DNA of 59,457 nucleotides from Sandaracinaceae bacterium (GTDB taxonomy: Bacteria; Myxococcota_A; Polyangia; Polyangiales; Sandaracinaceae): NCBI GenBank assembly GCA_019637095.1, contig JAHBWG010000060.1:1-59457 (forward strand), written 5' to 3'. Of the stretch, positions 17,801 through 25,835 are shown piece by piece (within the stretch, counting starts at the first letter, position 1; the number at the start of each line of letters is the position of its first letter). A program made the position numbers and the translations under genes. The notes beneath the pieces are model-generated. The model made no database searches. It was not told the origin of the DNA and saw only the letters and a list, made by a program, of their open reading frames with translations.

Positions 17801-18028
17801 GAGCTCCTCGAGGGCGCCGCCGCGCGGGTGATCGATCCGGCGCGGCGCGCGGAGGTGCGCGCGGCCGACGAGGCCGACGCGTGGACGCGCGCCCGCGTGG
17901 CGAGCGGTGGGCGCGACGCGCGCGAGCAGCTCCTGCGGCCGCTGCGGGCGGACACGGCGACGGCGCCGGAAGAGGACGCGCTCGAGGCGGCGCGCGGCGC
18001 CGAGGACGCGGCGCAGAAGAAGCGCTGA
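14810..18028 (+). CDS. Large glycine-rich/collagen-like N-terminus protein of unknown function
   Basis: 1072 aa, no signal peptide. Residues about 25-50 and 110-245 are Gly-X-X and GGxGG low-complexity repeats; a His/Thr-rich block (around 225-235) follows. Residues about 260-530 look like beta-sandwich segments (RFEIHVHDPDGRVRRYPNRYHLRLVG; SVENI), and the C-terminal half is helical and Arg/Ala-rich. No enzyme motif seen. Between about 15,290 and 15,360 the frame reads Arg-rich text while another frame restores a Gly-X-X pattern, suggesting two compensating indels. It is antisense to, and separates, the DUF5989 and carbamoyltransferase genes; its stop is 3 bases from the carbamoyltransferase stop. 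Confidence 0.7.
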   Translation: MVYREHALHAPELVDDDPNRSLVRVDVSGRAGARGADGAHGASGQFAGSHGAPGRPAGAAQAGERAGAVDVFLEPVEAEAPSLAVAGRVVAPDGSERGGRTVVAFDEGGHLDFLAVGGRGGDGGHGGHGGHGARGSAGADATRYSSGGDGGRGGDGDAARRARWRARRRRRVHDDARAADTRPLMLVRGSVAAGDGGRAGANGRGGSGGAGGSGGASHHWTTTSTHTDAKGQTHTKTHHHSSPGGSPGPPGSSGRSAHATLVDGTPGETGRFEIHVHDPDGRVRRYPNRYHLRLVGFAHDSENHDGIYEPHERVEVTGLRVQNVGAMPTPPNHPIELGLDSLGWIWPDEQVLLLPPAVGPGETARVDGSLWFRIQDWKPEGPGEPLEVVEHVVHTAYLPAAYRAFEGYHASGDALGRFVVRHPVRVSAIEALSSLAPGEATRVRFSVENIARRAFGAATEIGRALRFRLRAHDSEIGGAHVHLYDGADRPVSFEEGWVHAIDRLEPGATQTFEATLAIDPGAPHYHAARLWLSLELAPPGEPAAPRAIQHRALEVRVARRYRRIEGCELLLVTNQQTTRAQLEAWEALAARNGLPMAVWDVSLEGHLDLARPMGDGTLRDHLAGGTVVVLDPPIETAIGGVRPHRLLEREQLAALAAANIGVAIFGGVAGDVPIERWLVPSEEGAAAAHRESPRELRAALAAIEGGGEAPIHETVDVHHVGMWFELPTEERLAARALALSEHLHEEYPHRRFVVEPRFDPEVIASWGLACRWKLGTLTVRSTLEAARTAVVHAPVVPAPEQLGEGGAVEQLVLLARDFEHKLAHLDEALRTRGQAWGEVRAILVDLVNEQRAILAPGWRRGLSGDDLTRALPLLRRMVELAPQLPTPALDGWRAVALVELAARLRYHAVAQPRWWEWAIYPARRAPRLRVATSALVDAWLAAVFAPDDHAAARARVAERVAALEAERAARELPEDARTFARLMLREPIEWAGVTSDAELLEGAAARVIDPARRAEVRAADEADAWTRARVASGGRDAREQLLRPLRADTATAPEEDALEAARGAEDAAQKKR

Positions 18029-18031
18029 AGC

Positions 18032-19858
18032 TCAATCGGCGGCGAAGGTGCGGGCGAACCGCGCGCGGTCCTCGTAGCCGGGCTGCTGGTCGGCGAAGAG
18101 CAGGAACGGGCCGAGGCTGAGCGCGTCCATCTCGGTGCCCATGAAGCAGAGGTAGGCGTCCTCGGGCGTGCAGACGATCGGCTCGCCGCGCACGTTGAAG
18201 CTCGTGTTGACGAGCAGGCCGTAGCCCGTGCGCTCCTCGAACGCGCGGAGCAGCGCGTGGTAGCGCGGGTTGGTCTCGGCGTGCACCGTCTGGATGCGCG
18301 CCGATCCGTCGACGTGCGTGATCGCCGGCACGTCGCTACGCAGCTGGTTGACCCACTCGATGAGATCGGTGCCCGTCTCGCCGGCGACGGCGGTGCGCCG
18401 CGCCGCGACGACGTCGGCGACGAGCAGCATGTACGGGCTCGGCCGGTCGAGCTCGAAGAAGTCGGCCGCGCGCTCGGCGAGCACGCTCGGCGCGAACGGC
18501 CGGAAGCTCTCGCGCTGCTTGATCTTCAGGTTCATCACCGCCTGCATCTTCGGCGAGCGCGCGTCGCCGACGATCGAGCGGTTGCCGAGCGCGCGCGGGC
18601 CGAGCTCCATGCGGCCCTGGAAGAGGCCGACCACCTTCTCCTCGGCGAGCAGCCCCGCGAGCCGACGCGCCCACGCGGCGTCGTCCTCGATCGCCTCGTA
18701 CGGCCAGCCGCGCGCGTCGAGCAGCGCGCGGATCTGCGCGGCGGAGAACTCGGGGCCGAGATACGCGCCCTGCATCTTGTCGCGCACGCCGTCGGTCACG
18801 CGCGCGCCCCCGAGCGCCTCGTGCCACGCCGCGAACGCCGCGCCCACGGCGCCGCCCGCGTCGCCCGCCGCGGGCTGGATCCAGAGGTCGTCGAAGATCC
18901 CCGCGCGCAGCAGGCGCCCGTTCGCGACGCAGTTCAGCGCGACACCGCCCGCGAGGCAGAGGTGGCGCGCGCCGGTCACCTCGCGCGCGTGGCGCGCCGC
19001 GCGCAGGACGACCTCCTCGGTCACCTCCTGGATCGAGCGCGCGAGGTCCATCTCGCGCCGCGTGATGCGGTCCTCCGGCGCGCGCGCCGGGCCGCCGAAG
19101 AGCTCGGCGAAGCGCGCGTTCGTCATCACGACGTCGTCGAGGTAGCCGAAGTAGCGCATGTCGAGCCGGAACGAGCCGTCGTCCTTCAGGTCGAGGAGGT
19201 GCTCGCGGATCGTGTCGACGTAGGTCGGCTCGCCGTAGGGCGCGAGGCCCATGAGCTTGTACTCGCCGCTGTTGACCTTGAAGCCGGTGAAGTAGGTGAA
19301 CGCGCTGTAGAGCAGGCCGAGGCTGTGCGGGAACTCGAGCTCCTCGAGGAGCGTGAGCGTGTTGCCGTCGCCGGCCCCGAGGCTCGCCGTCGCCCACTCG
19401 CCGACGCCGTCGAGGGTGAGCACCGCCGCGCGCTCGAAAGGCGACGGGTAGAACGCGCTCGCGGCGTGGCTGTGGTGGTGCTCGGGGAAGAGCACGCGCG
19501 GGGCGCCGCGCACGCCGAGCGCGCCGAGCGCGTCGAGGATCGTCGGCTCGATCCAGAGCTTGTCCTTGAGCCACGCGGGCACCGCGGTCAGGAACGAGCG
19601 CAGGCCGCGCGGCGCGACGCCGAAGCTCGTCTCGAGCAGGCGGTGCAGCTTGAGGATCGGCTTGTCGTAGAAGGCGACGGCGTCGAGCGACGTCGCGCCC
19701 GCCTCGGCGAGGCAGTAGCGCACCGCCTGCGTCGGGAACGCGTCGTCGTGCTTCTTGCGGGTGAAGCGCTCCTCCTGCGCGGCGGCGACGATACGGCCGT
19801 CCTCGATCAGGCAGGCCGCCGAGTCGTGGTACCAGCAACTGATCCCGAGGACGCGCAT
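18032..19858 (-). CDS. Carbamoyltransferase (NodU/CmcH family)
   Basis: 608 aa. N-terminal VLGISCWYHDSAACLIEDG and the HHHSHAASAF motif (from residue 127) are the ATP/carbamoyl-phosphate handling signature of the TobZ/NodU/CmcH YrdC-like catalytic domain; the C-terminal domain holds GRMELGPRALGNRSI and NTSFNVRGEPIVCTPEDA. It transfers a carbamoyl group from carbamoyl phosphate, via carbamoyl adenylate, to a hydroxyl of a sugar, polyketide or similar acceptor. It is the last gene of the SGNH-SGNH-SxtJ-carbamoyltransferase operon, 3 bases after SxtJ. The acceptor is probably an envelope glycan or lipid, inferred from the SGNH and membrane neighbours. Confidence 0.94.
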   Translation of the reverse strand: MRVLGISCWYHDSAACLIEDGRIVAAAQEERFTRKKHDDAFPTQAVRYCLAEAGATSLDAVAFYDKPILKLHRLLETSFGVAPRGLRSFLTAVPAWLKDKLWIEPTILDALGALGVRGAPRVLFPEHHHSHAASAFYPSPFERAAVLTLDGVGEWATASLGAGDGNTLTLLEELEFPHSLGLLYSAFTYFTGFKVNSGEYKLMGLAPYGEPTYVDTIREHLLDLKDDGSFRLDMRYFGYLDDVVMTNARFAELFGGPARAPEDRITRREMDLARSIQEVTEEVVLRAARHAREVTGARHLCLAGGVALNCVANGRLLRAGIFDDLWIQPAAGDAGGAVGAAFAAWHEALGGARVTDGVRDKMQGAYLGPEFSAAQIRALLDARGWPYEAIEDDAAWARRLAGLLAEEKVVGLFQGRMELGPRALGNRSIVGDARSPKMQAVMNLKIKQRESFRPFAPSVLAERAADFFELDRPSPYMLLVADVVAARRTAVAGETGTDLIEWVNQLRSDVPAITHVDGSARIQTVHAETNPRYHALLRAFEERTGYGLLVNTSFNVRGEPIVCTPEDAYLCFMGTEMDALSLGPFLLFADQQPGYEDRARFARTFAAD

Positions 19859-19861
19859 GGG

Positions 19862-20419
19862 TCAATACGGCTTGTCGATGGAGCGCGCGCGCTCGCGCTT
19901 CTGCCAGTAGGTCGGCGCGTCGGGGGCGTAGGCGCGCCGGAGCCGGTCGCGCGGCCCGCGGCGCAAGAGCCAGCCGAACGGCGCGAAGAAGAGGAAGTAC
20001 ACCGGCGTGAGCAGCAGCCACGTGAGCGCCGTGCCGATGGCGCGGCCGGCCGCGGCGACGCCGCGATCGAGGCGCGCGTACGCGCCGAGCGGGGACACGA
20101 GCGCGAGCAGGAGCCCGAGCCCGCCGAGGCTCCACGCGAGCGTCGCGACGAGGGGGCGCTCGAAGTAGAAGAACGCGCCGCCCGCGAGCCCCGCGACGAG
20201 CGCGCGCACGAGCGCCGCCTTGCGGTGCCTCGCCGCGCGCGCGGGGCGGTCGTCCGTCGCGTGCGCCCAGTCCCAGATCGCCGCCGCCGCCTCGGGGCGA
20301 CCGGATCGCGGCGCGTAGGGATCGGTCGGCGCGCCGTCGCTCGACATCGACTCGCTCGACATCGACTCGCTCGACATCGACTCGCTCGACATCGACTCGC
20401 TCGACATCGACTCGCTCAC
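19862..20419 (-). CDS. SxtJ-family membrane protein
   Basis: 185 aa from GTG at 20419, which overlaps the upstream SGNH stop (GTGA). The N-terminus is five tandem SESMS units encoded by a perfect 15-bp repeat. Two hydrophobic hairpins follow (about residues 73-105 and 125-150, ending YFLFFAPFGWLLRR), then DRLRRAYAPDAPTYW, matching SxtJ proteins found beside carbamoyltransferases, including in saxitoxin clusters. Role: membrane accessory of unknown mechanism. Each repeat contains an in-frame ATG, so internal starts would give proteins shortened by multiples of five residues. Confidence 0.82.
   Translation of the reverse strand: MSESMSSESMSSESMSSESMSSESMSSDGAPTDPYAPRSGRPEAAAAIWDWAHATDDRPARAARHRKAALVRALVAGLAGGAFFYFERPLVATLAWSLGGLGLLLALVSPLGAYARLDRGVAAAGRAIGTALTWLLLTPVYFLFFAPFGWLLRRGPRDRLRRAYAPDAPTYWQKRERARSIDKPY
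20341..20415. repeat. Perfect 15-bp tandem repeat, five copies
   Basis: Five exact copies of TCGACATCGACTCGC (plus strand), placed at the 5' end of the SxtJ-family gene and ending right at the SGNH/SxtJ overlap. Because the unit is a multiple of three, copy-number change would lengthen or shorten the N-terminus without frameshift. A likely slippage-prone minisatellite. Confidence 0.95.
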
Positions 20420-21522
20420 CGCGCCAGCTCCCGGATCGCCGGCGCGACGGCGGCGGCGAGGGCGCGCGCGCCGCTGCCGTCGTAGTGGAGGTTGTCGCCG
20501 GAGATCCGCATGTCCTCGGGGCGTTCGGACGCCGCGCGCCACGCGTCGAGCGGATCGAGCACGGTGAAGCCCGCCGCGCGCGCCGCCGCGGCGACGAAGT
20601 CGTGGATCGGCCGCCAGGGGTAGTCGTCCCACGCCTCGAGCACGGGCGAGATCACGAGGAGGCCGCGCGCGCCGTCGGCCTCGAGCGCGCGCCCGAGCCG
20701 GCGCAGCGCCGCCCGCACGCGCGCGCGCCGCGGCTCCTCCGAGAACGCCACGAGGTACTCGTCGACGTAGGCGCGCGAGAACCGCCAGCGCTCGAAGAGC
20801 CCCCACGCCCGCGCGAAGAGGAGCACGCTCGCCTCGCGCTCGCGCGCGTCGATCACGGCGTCGATCGTCTCGCGGCGCACCGGCGCGACGCGCTCCATCA
20901 GGGCCTCCTGCGCGTCCTTGTCGGCGCGCTCTCGCGGCGTCGCGAAGCGCTCGAACGGGCCGCTCATGATCATCAGGTCGTTCATGCACCACACGAGGAC
21001 GACGACGGCCGGATGATACGGCCGCACCGCGCGCTCGTACCATGCCGCCTCCTGCGCCGTGTCGTAGCCGGTCACGCCCGCGTTGAGCACTTCGAAGCCG
21101 GCGCCGAGCGCCTCCTCGGTCCGGCGCGGCACCGAGTCGTGCACCGCGAGGAACTCGCTCCACACCAGCGAGTCGCCGAGCATCGCGACGCGCACCACGC
21201 CCTCGCGCGGCGCGCGCGGCACGTCGCGGTCCTCGCGCAGCCCGCCCGCGTCGAACCCGGCGGGCCCGTACTCCATCTCGACCGACGCGCCGGGGCGCGG
21301 CTCGTAGATCAGCGCCGGGTCGTCGCTGCGCCGGTAGATCGCCTCGTTCATGTGGCGGTAGCGGCGGCGCCAGTCGTCGTCGCTGCCCGGCGCGTCGTCC
21401 GTCGCCACGCGGTAGCGCAGCACCGCCTCCGCGCCCCCGAGCGCGAGCGCGCTCGTCGCGAGCGCGAGCCCGGCGCGCCCGAGCCACCTCGCGCGCGTCG
21501 CGTGCGGCGCCCGATCGCTCAC
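20416..21522 (-). CDS. SGNH/GDSL hydrolase-like protein (first of two)
   Basis: 368 aa from GTG at 21522, overlapping the upstream stop (GTGA). A hydrophobic N-terminal segment (about residues 15-32) anchors or exports it. Block I is VRVAMLGDSLVWSEF (Ser118), block III probably VVLVWCMNDLMI, and block V the C-terminal D-N-L-H-Y-D-GSG segment; together these give an SGNH Ser-Asp-His arrangement. Family members act as esterases or O-acyltransferase/alginate-modifying-like enzymes outside the cytoplasm. Position between a second SGNH gene and SxtJ suggests modification of the carbamoylated product. Exact reaction unknown. Confidence 0.82.
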   Translation of the reverse strand: MSDRAPHATRARWLGRAGLALATSALALGGAEAVLRYRVATDDAPGSDDDWRRRYRHMNEAIYRRSDDPALIYEPRPGASVEMEYGPAGFDAGGLREDRDVPRAPREGVVRVAMLGDSLVWSEFLAVHDSVPRRTEEALGAGFEVLNAGVTGYDTAQEAAWYERAVRPYHPAVVVLVWCMNDLMIMSGPFERFATPRERADKDAQEALMERVAPVRRETIDAVIDAREREASVLLFARAWGLFERWRFSRAYVDEYLVAFSEEPRRARVRAALRRLGRALEADGARGLLVISPVLEAWDDYPWRPIHDFVAAAARAAGFTVLDPLDAWRAASERPEDMRISGDNLHYDGSGARALAAAVAPAIRELAR

Positions 21523-22625
21523 GTCCGATCTCCGCGCCGCGCGAGGATCGCCTCGAGCCGCGGCGCCACGTCGGCCGCGAACCGCGCGTGCGCGCGCTCG
21601 TTCGGGTGCCGATCCGCGCCGTGCACCCAGAGCGAGCGCGGCGCCTGGCCGCGGAACGCGGGCAGCGCGTCGTGGAACGCGACGCCGCGCGCCTCGAGCG
21701 CGGCGCGGATCGTCGCGTGCACCGCCTCGAACGGGTAGTCGCCGTCGAGCTCGACGAGCAGCGGCCACAGGACGACGTAGAGCTCGCCGCCGCGCGCGCG
21801 CATCGCGTCGCGCATCGCCTCGAGGTGCGCGAGCGTCGCCTCCCAGCCCGCGCGGTTCGGCGGGCCGACCATGTCGCGATACCACGCGGTCGTCGCCGCG
21901 CCGACGCGCAGGCCTTCGATGCGATCGCGCGCGAGCGCCAGGAGGTGCAGCTCGGCGGGCCGAGGCGCGCCGTCGCCCTCGGTGACCATGCGGCGCCGAT
22001 CGAGGATCCAGTCGTCGAGGTAGCGCTGCCGCTCGTGGAACGCCTCGGACTGCTCGGGGTCGTTGAGCACCATCGCGTAGAGGACGACGTCGGGCTCGAG
22101 CGCGAGCCGCGCCTCGAAGCGCGCGCGCAGCGCGGGGAAGTCGTCGCCGCGCCGGCCGCAGTTGATCACCTCCGCGTCGAGCGCCGCGTCGAGCCGCGCC
22201 GCGAACGTGTCCTGTTCGCGCACGCCCTGCCCCTCCGAGAACGAATCGCCGATGACCACCACGCGCGCCGTCTGCGGATCGCGCGGCCCGATCGCCTCAC
22301 CGCGGCACAGCTCCTCCGTGTAGCGGAGCGGCACCGCGTGCGGCGTGCGCGCGGCGCGCGCGTCCACCACGGGCAAGCCGCGCTCGCGCCAGCGCGCGCG
22401 CTCGGCCGCGTCGCGCAGATCGATCGGGAAGTAGCCGCGGGGGTCGTCCGGGTACGCGTCGAGCCCGAGCCGCTTGTCGGCGCGCTCGAGGTGCCACGGC
22501 TGCGCGAAGCGATCCGGCGCGATCCCGAGCGCGCGCACCGCGAGCTCCCCCGCGCCGAGCGCGAGCGCCGAGCTCGCGATCACGAGCCCGAGCCGGCCCG
22601 CCCAGCGCCGCCGCGAGCCGTCCAT
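21519..22625 (-). CDS. SGNH/GDSL hydrolase-like protein (second of two)
   Basis: 368 aa. N-terminal hydrophobic helix (about residues 10-32, LGLVIASSALALGAGELAVRALG). Block I is VVVIGDSFSEGQG (Ser128); VVLYAMVLNDPEQ carries the Asn block; DRHPNERAH near the C-terminus is the catalytic Asp-x-x-His. Same length as its downstream neighbour but only distantly similar, so the pair may be old paralogues. First gene of the four-gene operon; divergent from the MDR gene across 149 bases. Confidence 0.84.
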   Translation of the reverse strand: MDGSRRRWAGRLGLVIASSALALGAGELAVRALGIAPDRFAQPWHLERADKRLGLDAYPDDPRGYFPIDLRDAAERARWRERGLPVVDARAARTPHAVPLRYTEELCRGEAIGPRDPQTARVVVIGDSFSEGQGVREQDTFAARLDAALDAEVINCGRRGDDFPALRARFEARLALEPDVVLYAMVLNDPEQSEAFHERQRYLDDWILDRRRMVTEGDGAPRPAELHLLALARDRIEGLRVGAATTAWYRDMVGPPNRAGWEATLAHLEAMRDAMRARGGELYVVLWPLLVELDGDYPFEAVHATIRAALEARGVAFHDALPAFRGQAPRSLWVHGADRHPNERAHARFAADVAPRLEAILARRGDRT

Positions 22626-22774
22626 GCGCCCCGCACGCTAGAGCACGGGGCCCCGCGGGACCACCCGAATCCGAGGTCGCTGCGATCCTGATCGCGTCGC
22701 GATCCCGGATCCCGATCCGTCTTTCCCGGATGCGATGCTTTCTCGCCGCGCGCGCCGATCTCTAGGTTGCTCGG

Positions 22775-23749
22775 ATGCAGATGAGAGCAGCGGTCTACGA
22801 GCGGTACGGTCCTCCCTCGGTGCTCGAGGTGCGCGAGGTGCGCGCGCCCGAGCCGCGAGACCACGAGGTGCGCGTGGCGGTCGCGGCGAGCACAGCCACC
22901 GCGGCGTGCCAGATGATGCGCCGCGGCGACACGCTGATGGCGCGCGTGGTGCTCGGCGCGCTCCGGCCGCGGCGGCGCTTCCGCGTGCTCGGGATCGAGA
23001 TCGCCGGCACGGTGGAGCGCGTCGGGCGCCGCGTGACGCGCTTCGCGCCCGGCGACCGCGTGTTCGGCTTCACCGGCTTCGGCTCGGGCGGCTACGCGGA
23101 GTACGTGTGCCTGCACGAAGACGCCTCGCTCGCGCGCGCGCCCGACGGGCTGAGCCACGAGGAGGCGTGCTCGCTCGTCGACGGTCCCACCACGGGCCTC
23201 TACTTCCTGCGCGAGCGCGCGAGGCTCCGGGCCGGCGAGCGCGTGGCGGTCATCGGCGCGTCGGGGAGCCTCGGCACCGCGGCGGTGCAGCTCGCGCGCG
23301 CGTTCGGCGCAGAGGTGACCGCCGTGTGCAGCGGCCGCAACGCCGAGCTCGTTCGCTCGCTCGGCGCGCACCACGTCGTGGACTACACGCGCGAGGACTA
23401 CGCCGCGCGCACCGGCGCGTACGACGTCGTCTTCGACACGATCGGCGCGGGCACGTTCGCGCGCGCGCGCCGGGCCCTCACGCCGCGCGGCCGCTACCTC
23501 GTCACCGTCGGAGGCTTCTCTCTCTTCCTGCGCGACGCGTGGAGCCGCGTGTTCGGCCGCCAGAAGCTCGTCTTCGGCATGTCGATCGAGAAGAAGGCCG
23601 CGCTCGCCGAGGTCTCGGCGCTCGTCGCGCGCGGCGCGCTGCGCCCCGTGATCGATCGCCGCTACCCCCTCGCCGAGATCGCCGAGGCGCACCGCTACGT
23701 CGAGACAGGACGCAAGCGAGGCAACGTTGTGATCGACATCGGCGCGTGA
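22775..23749 (+). CDS. Zinc-independent MDR NAD(P)-dependent alcohol dehydrogenase / quinone oxidoreductase
   Basis: 324 aa. The fold is an MDR with an N-terminal GroES-like part (MRAAVYERYGPPSVLEVREV) and a Rossmann segment GERVAVIGASGSLGTAAVQLARAFGAEVTAVC (about residues 152-184); the zinc-ligand Cys/His of classical ADHs is absent, pointing to a quinone-oxidoreductase-type NADPH reductase. It probably reduces an alpha,beta-unsaturated carbonyl or quinone. The AraC regulator starts 12 bases downstream, so the two are likely co-transcribed and functionally linked. An alternative ATG at 22781 would drop two residues. Confidence 0.88.
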   Translation: MQMRAAVYERYGPPSVLEVREVRAPEPRDHEVRVAVAASTATAACQMMRRGDTLMARVVLGALRPRRRFRVLGIEIAGTVERVGRRVTRFAPGDRVFGFTGFGSGGYAEYVCLHEDASLARAPDGLSHEEACSLVDGPTTGLYFLRERARLRAGERVAVIGASGSLGTAAVQLARAFGAEVTAVCSGRNAELVRSLGAHHVVDYTREDYAARTGAYDVVFDTIGAGTFARARRALTPRGRYLVTVGGFSLFLRDAWSRVFGRQKLVFGMSIEKKAALAEVSALVARGALRPVIDRRYPLAEIAEAHRYVETGRKRGNVVIDIGA

Positions 23750-23761
23750 TAGCTCGGCCTC

Positions 23762-24709
23762 GTGAGCGCGCCGCCCACGCTGAGGCTCGAGTCGATCGCG
23801 CAGGTCCACTCGCTGATCGGCCGCGCGCCGCCGCCGCATCCGCTGGTGTCGATCATCGCGGCGACGTGGCAGCCGCCGCTCTCGATCGAGATCCCGATCA
23901 TCGGGCGCGCCATCGAGTCGGGCCTCTACGTCGTGAGCCTGAAGCGCGGCGACGAGTGCCACGCGGAGTTCGGGCGGCAGGTGCACGACGGGCAGTCGGG
24001 CAGCGTCGTCTTCGTCTCGCCCGGCCAGGTCATCACCCCCATCGGGGGCCAAAGCGAGGACGCGGACGACGGAGACGGCTGGTCGGTCGTGTTCCACCCC
24101 GACCTCTTGCGCGACAGCGCGCTCGCCCCGCTCATGCATCGCTATCGCTTCTTCGCGTACGCAACGCGCGAAGCGCTGCACCTCGACCGAGCCGAGCGCG
24201 ACACGCTCACGCGCATCGTCCGCCAGATCGACCTCGAGGCGTCGGCTGCGCCGGATCCGTTCGCAGGCGAGCTGCTCACCGCGCAGCTCCAGCTCCTCTT
24301 CACCCACTGCCAGCGCGCGTACGCGCGCCAGTTCGAGGTCCGCGCGAGAGCGGGCGGCGCGATCGCGGACCGCCTCGAGCGCCACCTCGACGCGCACTTC
24401 GCGACGGGCTCGCCGCCGAGCGGCGGCGTACCCTCGGTGAGCTCCTGCGCCCGCGCGCTCGGCTACTCGCCCGACTACCTCAGCGATCTGCTCCGCGCGG
24501 AGACGGGCGAGAGCGCGCGGGAGCACATCCACCGCGCCGTCATCGAGGCCGCCAAGGCCCGCCTCCTCGCGTCGAGCGCGAGCGCCAGCGAGGTCGCGTA
24601 CGCGCTCGGCTTCGAGCACCCGCAGCACTTCTCGAGGCTCTTCAAGCAGAAGACGGGGCAGTCGCCCGGCGAGTGGCGCAAGCGCGCCCGCGCCAAGCGA
24701 GCGAGCTAG
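23762..24709 (+). CDS. AraC-family transcriptional regulator
   Basis: 315 aa from a GTG start. N-terminal cupin-like ligand domain (about residues 1-180) and a C-terminal pair of HTHs: SVSSCARALGYSPDYLSDLLRAETG and ASEVAYALGFEHPQHFSRLFKQKTGQSPGEWR, the latter a near-canonical AraC signature. Probably controls the adjacent MDR reductase gene. A perfect hairpin terminator follows immediately. Confidence 0.93.
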   Translation: MSAPPTLRLESIAQVHSLIGRAPPPHPLVSIIAATWQPPLSIEIPIIGRAIESGLYVVSLKRGDECHAEFGRQVHDGQSGSVVFVSPGQVITPIGGQSEDADDGDGWSVVFHPDLLRDSALAPLMHRYRFFAYATREALHLDRAERDTLTRIVRQIDLEASAAPDPFAGELLTAQLQLLFTHCQRAYARQFEVRARAGGAIADRLERHLDAHFATGSPPSGGVPSVSSCARALGYSPDYLSDLLRAETGESAREHIHRAVIEAAKARLLASSASASEVAYALGFEHPQHFSRLFKQKTGQSPGEWRKRARAKRAS

Positions 24710-24710
24710 T

Positions 24711-24743
24711 GCCTCGGCCCGGAAGCTCCTTCCGGGCCGAGGC
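24711..24743. terminator. Perfect 15-bp hairpin between convergent genes
   Basis: GCCTCGGCCCGGAAG, loop CTC, then its exact complement. It starts 2 bases after the AraC stop and ends 9 bases before the LysR stop. The very strong G+C stem is well placed to end both transcripts; U-tracts are absent on both sides, usual in genomes this G+C-rich. Confidence 0.85.
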
Positions 24744-24752
24744 GACGCGGCG

Positions 24753-25697
24753 TCACGGGCGGCGCCGTCGCGCGCCGCCTCTCCCCTTCGCGCGCGGCTC
24801 CCCGAAGAGCGACGCGCGCGCCGCCTGCCAGAGGGCGAGGACCGGCGCGCTCGCGAGCCGCCGCTCGAGGGTGATCGCGTAGAACGACTGCTCGACGCCC
24901 TGCGCGAGGCCGACGAGCTCCACGCCGTACTGCGCGCACACCTCCTCTTGCACCGCGATCGGCGCCGGGAACACGCCCGCCCCCGTCGCGCCGAAGACCT
25001 TGAGCAAGGCGCTGTCGGAGAACTCGCCGACGAGCTTCGGCACGACGCGGTGCGCAGCGAAGAACCCGTCGAGCGAGCGGCGCACGGGGAGCGTCTCGAC
25101 CGGCAAGAGCGTCGGCGCGCCGTGCAGCGATCCCGGGAAGCCCCGGGCGAGCGCGCGCGCGAGCGCGGGCACGGCGAACCAGCCGACCTCGGACGAGCCG
25201 AGGTGGTGGTGGAACGCGCGGACAGCGCCCCCCTTCGGCAGCGGCGCGTCGGCGAGCACGAGGTCGACGCGGTGCAACGCGAGCTCCGCGAGCAAGACGT
25301 CCCGCGCGGCCTCGCGCACGATGATGCGCACCGGCTCCGGCAGCGTGAGGACCGGCTCGAGGAGCTCGCGCACGACGATCTTCGGCATCGCCTCGACCAC
25401 GCCGACGTGCAGCCGCGCGACCTTGCCCGCGGTGAGGTGGTGGACGGTGTCCACCATCTCGCGGCCGAGCGAGAAGATCTCGTCGGCGTAGCGCTGCACC
25501 ACGCGGCCCTCCTCGGTGAGCTCGAGGCGGCGGCCTCGCTTCTCGAAGAGCGCGAGGCCGAGGTGCGCCTCGAGCGCCCGCACGTGGGCGTGTAGCGTCG
25601 GGTGCGAGAGGCGCAGGACGCGGCCCGCGTGCGTGAGGCCGCCCTCGCGCGCCACGACCCAGAAGTAGAAGAGCTGCTGGTAGTTCAGGGACTGCAT
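24753..25697 (-). CDS. LysR-family regulator, NhaR-like
   Basis: 314 aa. N-terminal LysR HTH that opens LNYQQLFYFWVVAREGGLTHAGRVL, the form typical of NhaR-type regulators rather than the common LysR opening. A substrate-binding domain follows (about residues 90-295). NhaR proteins respond to Na+ and regulate antiporters or polysaccharide genes; no such target is adjacent, so the regulon is unknown. Divergent from the TerB-like gene across 138 bases. Confidence 0.88.
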   Translation of the reverse strand: MQSLNYQQLFYFWVVAREGGLTHAGRVLRLSHPTLHAHVRALEAHLGLALFEKRGRRLELTEEGRVVQRYADEIFSLGREMVDTVHHLTAGKVARLHVGVVEAMPKIVVRELLEPVLTLPEPVRIIVREAARDVLLAELALHRVDLVLADAPLPKGGAVRAFHHHLGSSEVGWFAVPALARALARGFPGSLHGAPTLLPVETLPVRRSLDGFFAAHRVVPKLVGEFSDSALLKVFGATGAGVFPAPIAVQEEVCAQYGVELVGLAQGVEQSFYAITLERRLASAPVLALWQAARASLFGEPRAKGRGGARRRRP

Positions 25698-25835
25698 CGA
25701 GGCTCCGGGGCCGGCCCCATCATATGTCGAGCGAGGTGACAGATCATGTTGGTCTTTCGTACGAGACGAGAGATCGAGGCGTGCCTACCTTCCCTCTGAC
25801 GTCGCACGGGGCGGCGTCGGCGCTCGGAGGAATCG

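Noticed and set aside
14422-18120. 1232-residue plus-strand frame, and a 975-residue minus-strand frame at 14729-17656
   Set aside because: Both overlap the Gly-rich gene at 14810-18028, which has protein-like composition; the others are Arg-dominated shadows.
20341-20415. Phase-variable on/off switch
   Set aside because: A 15-bp unit cannot shift the frame, so only length variation is possible.
18257-20485. 742-residue plus-strand frame
   Set aside because: Antisense to the carbamoyltransferase and SxtJ genes; its RHRLARHRLA tail is the reverse reading of the 15-bp repeat.
22580-24628. 682-residue minus-strand frame
   Set aside because: Shadow of the MDR and AraC genes.
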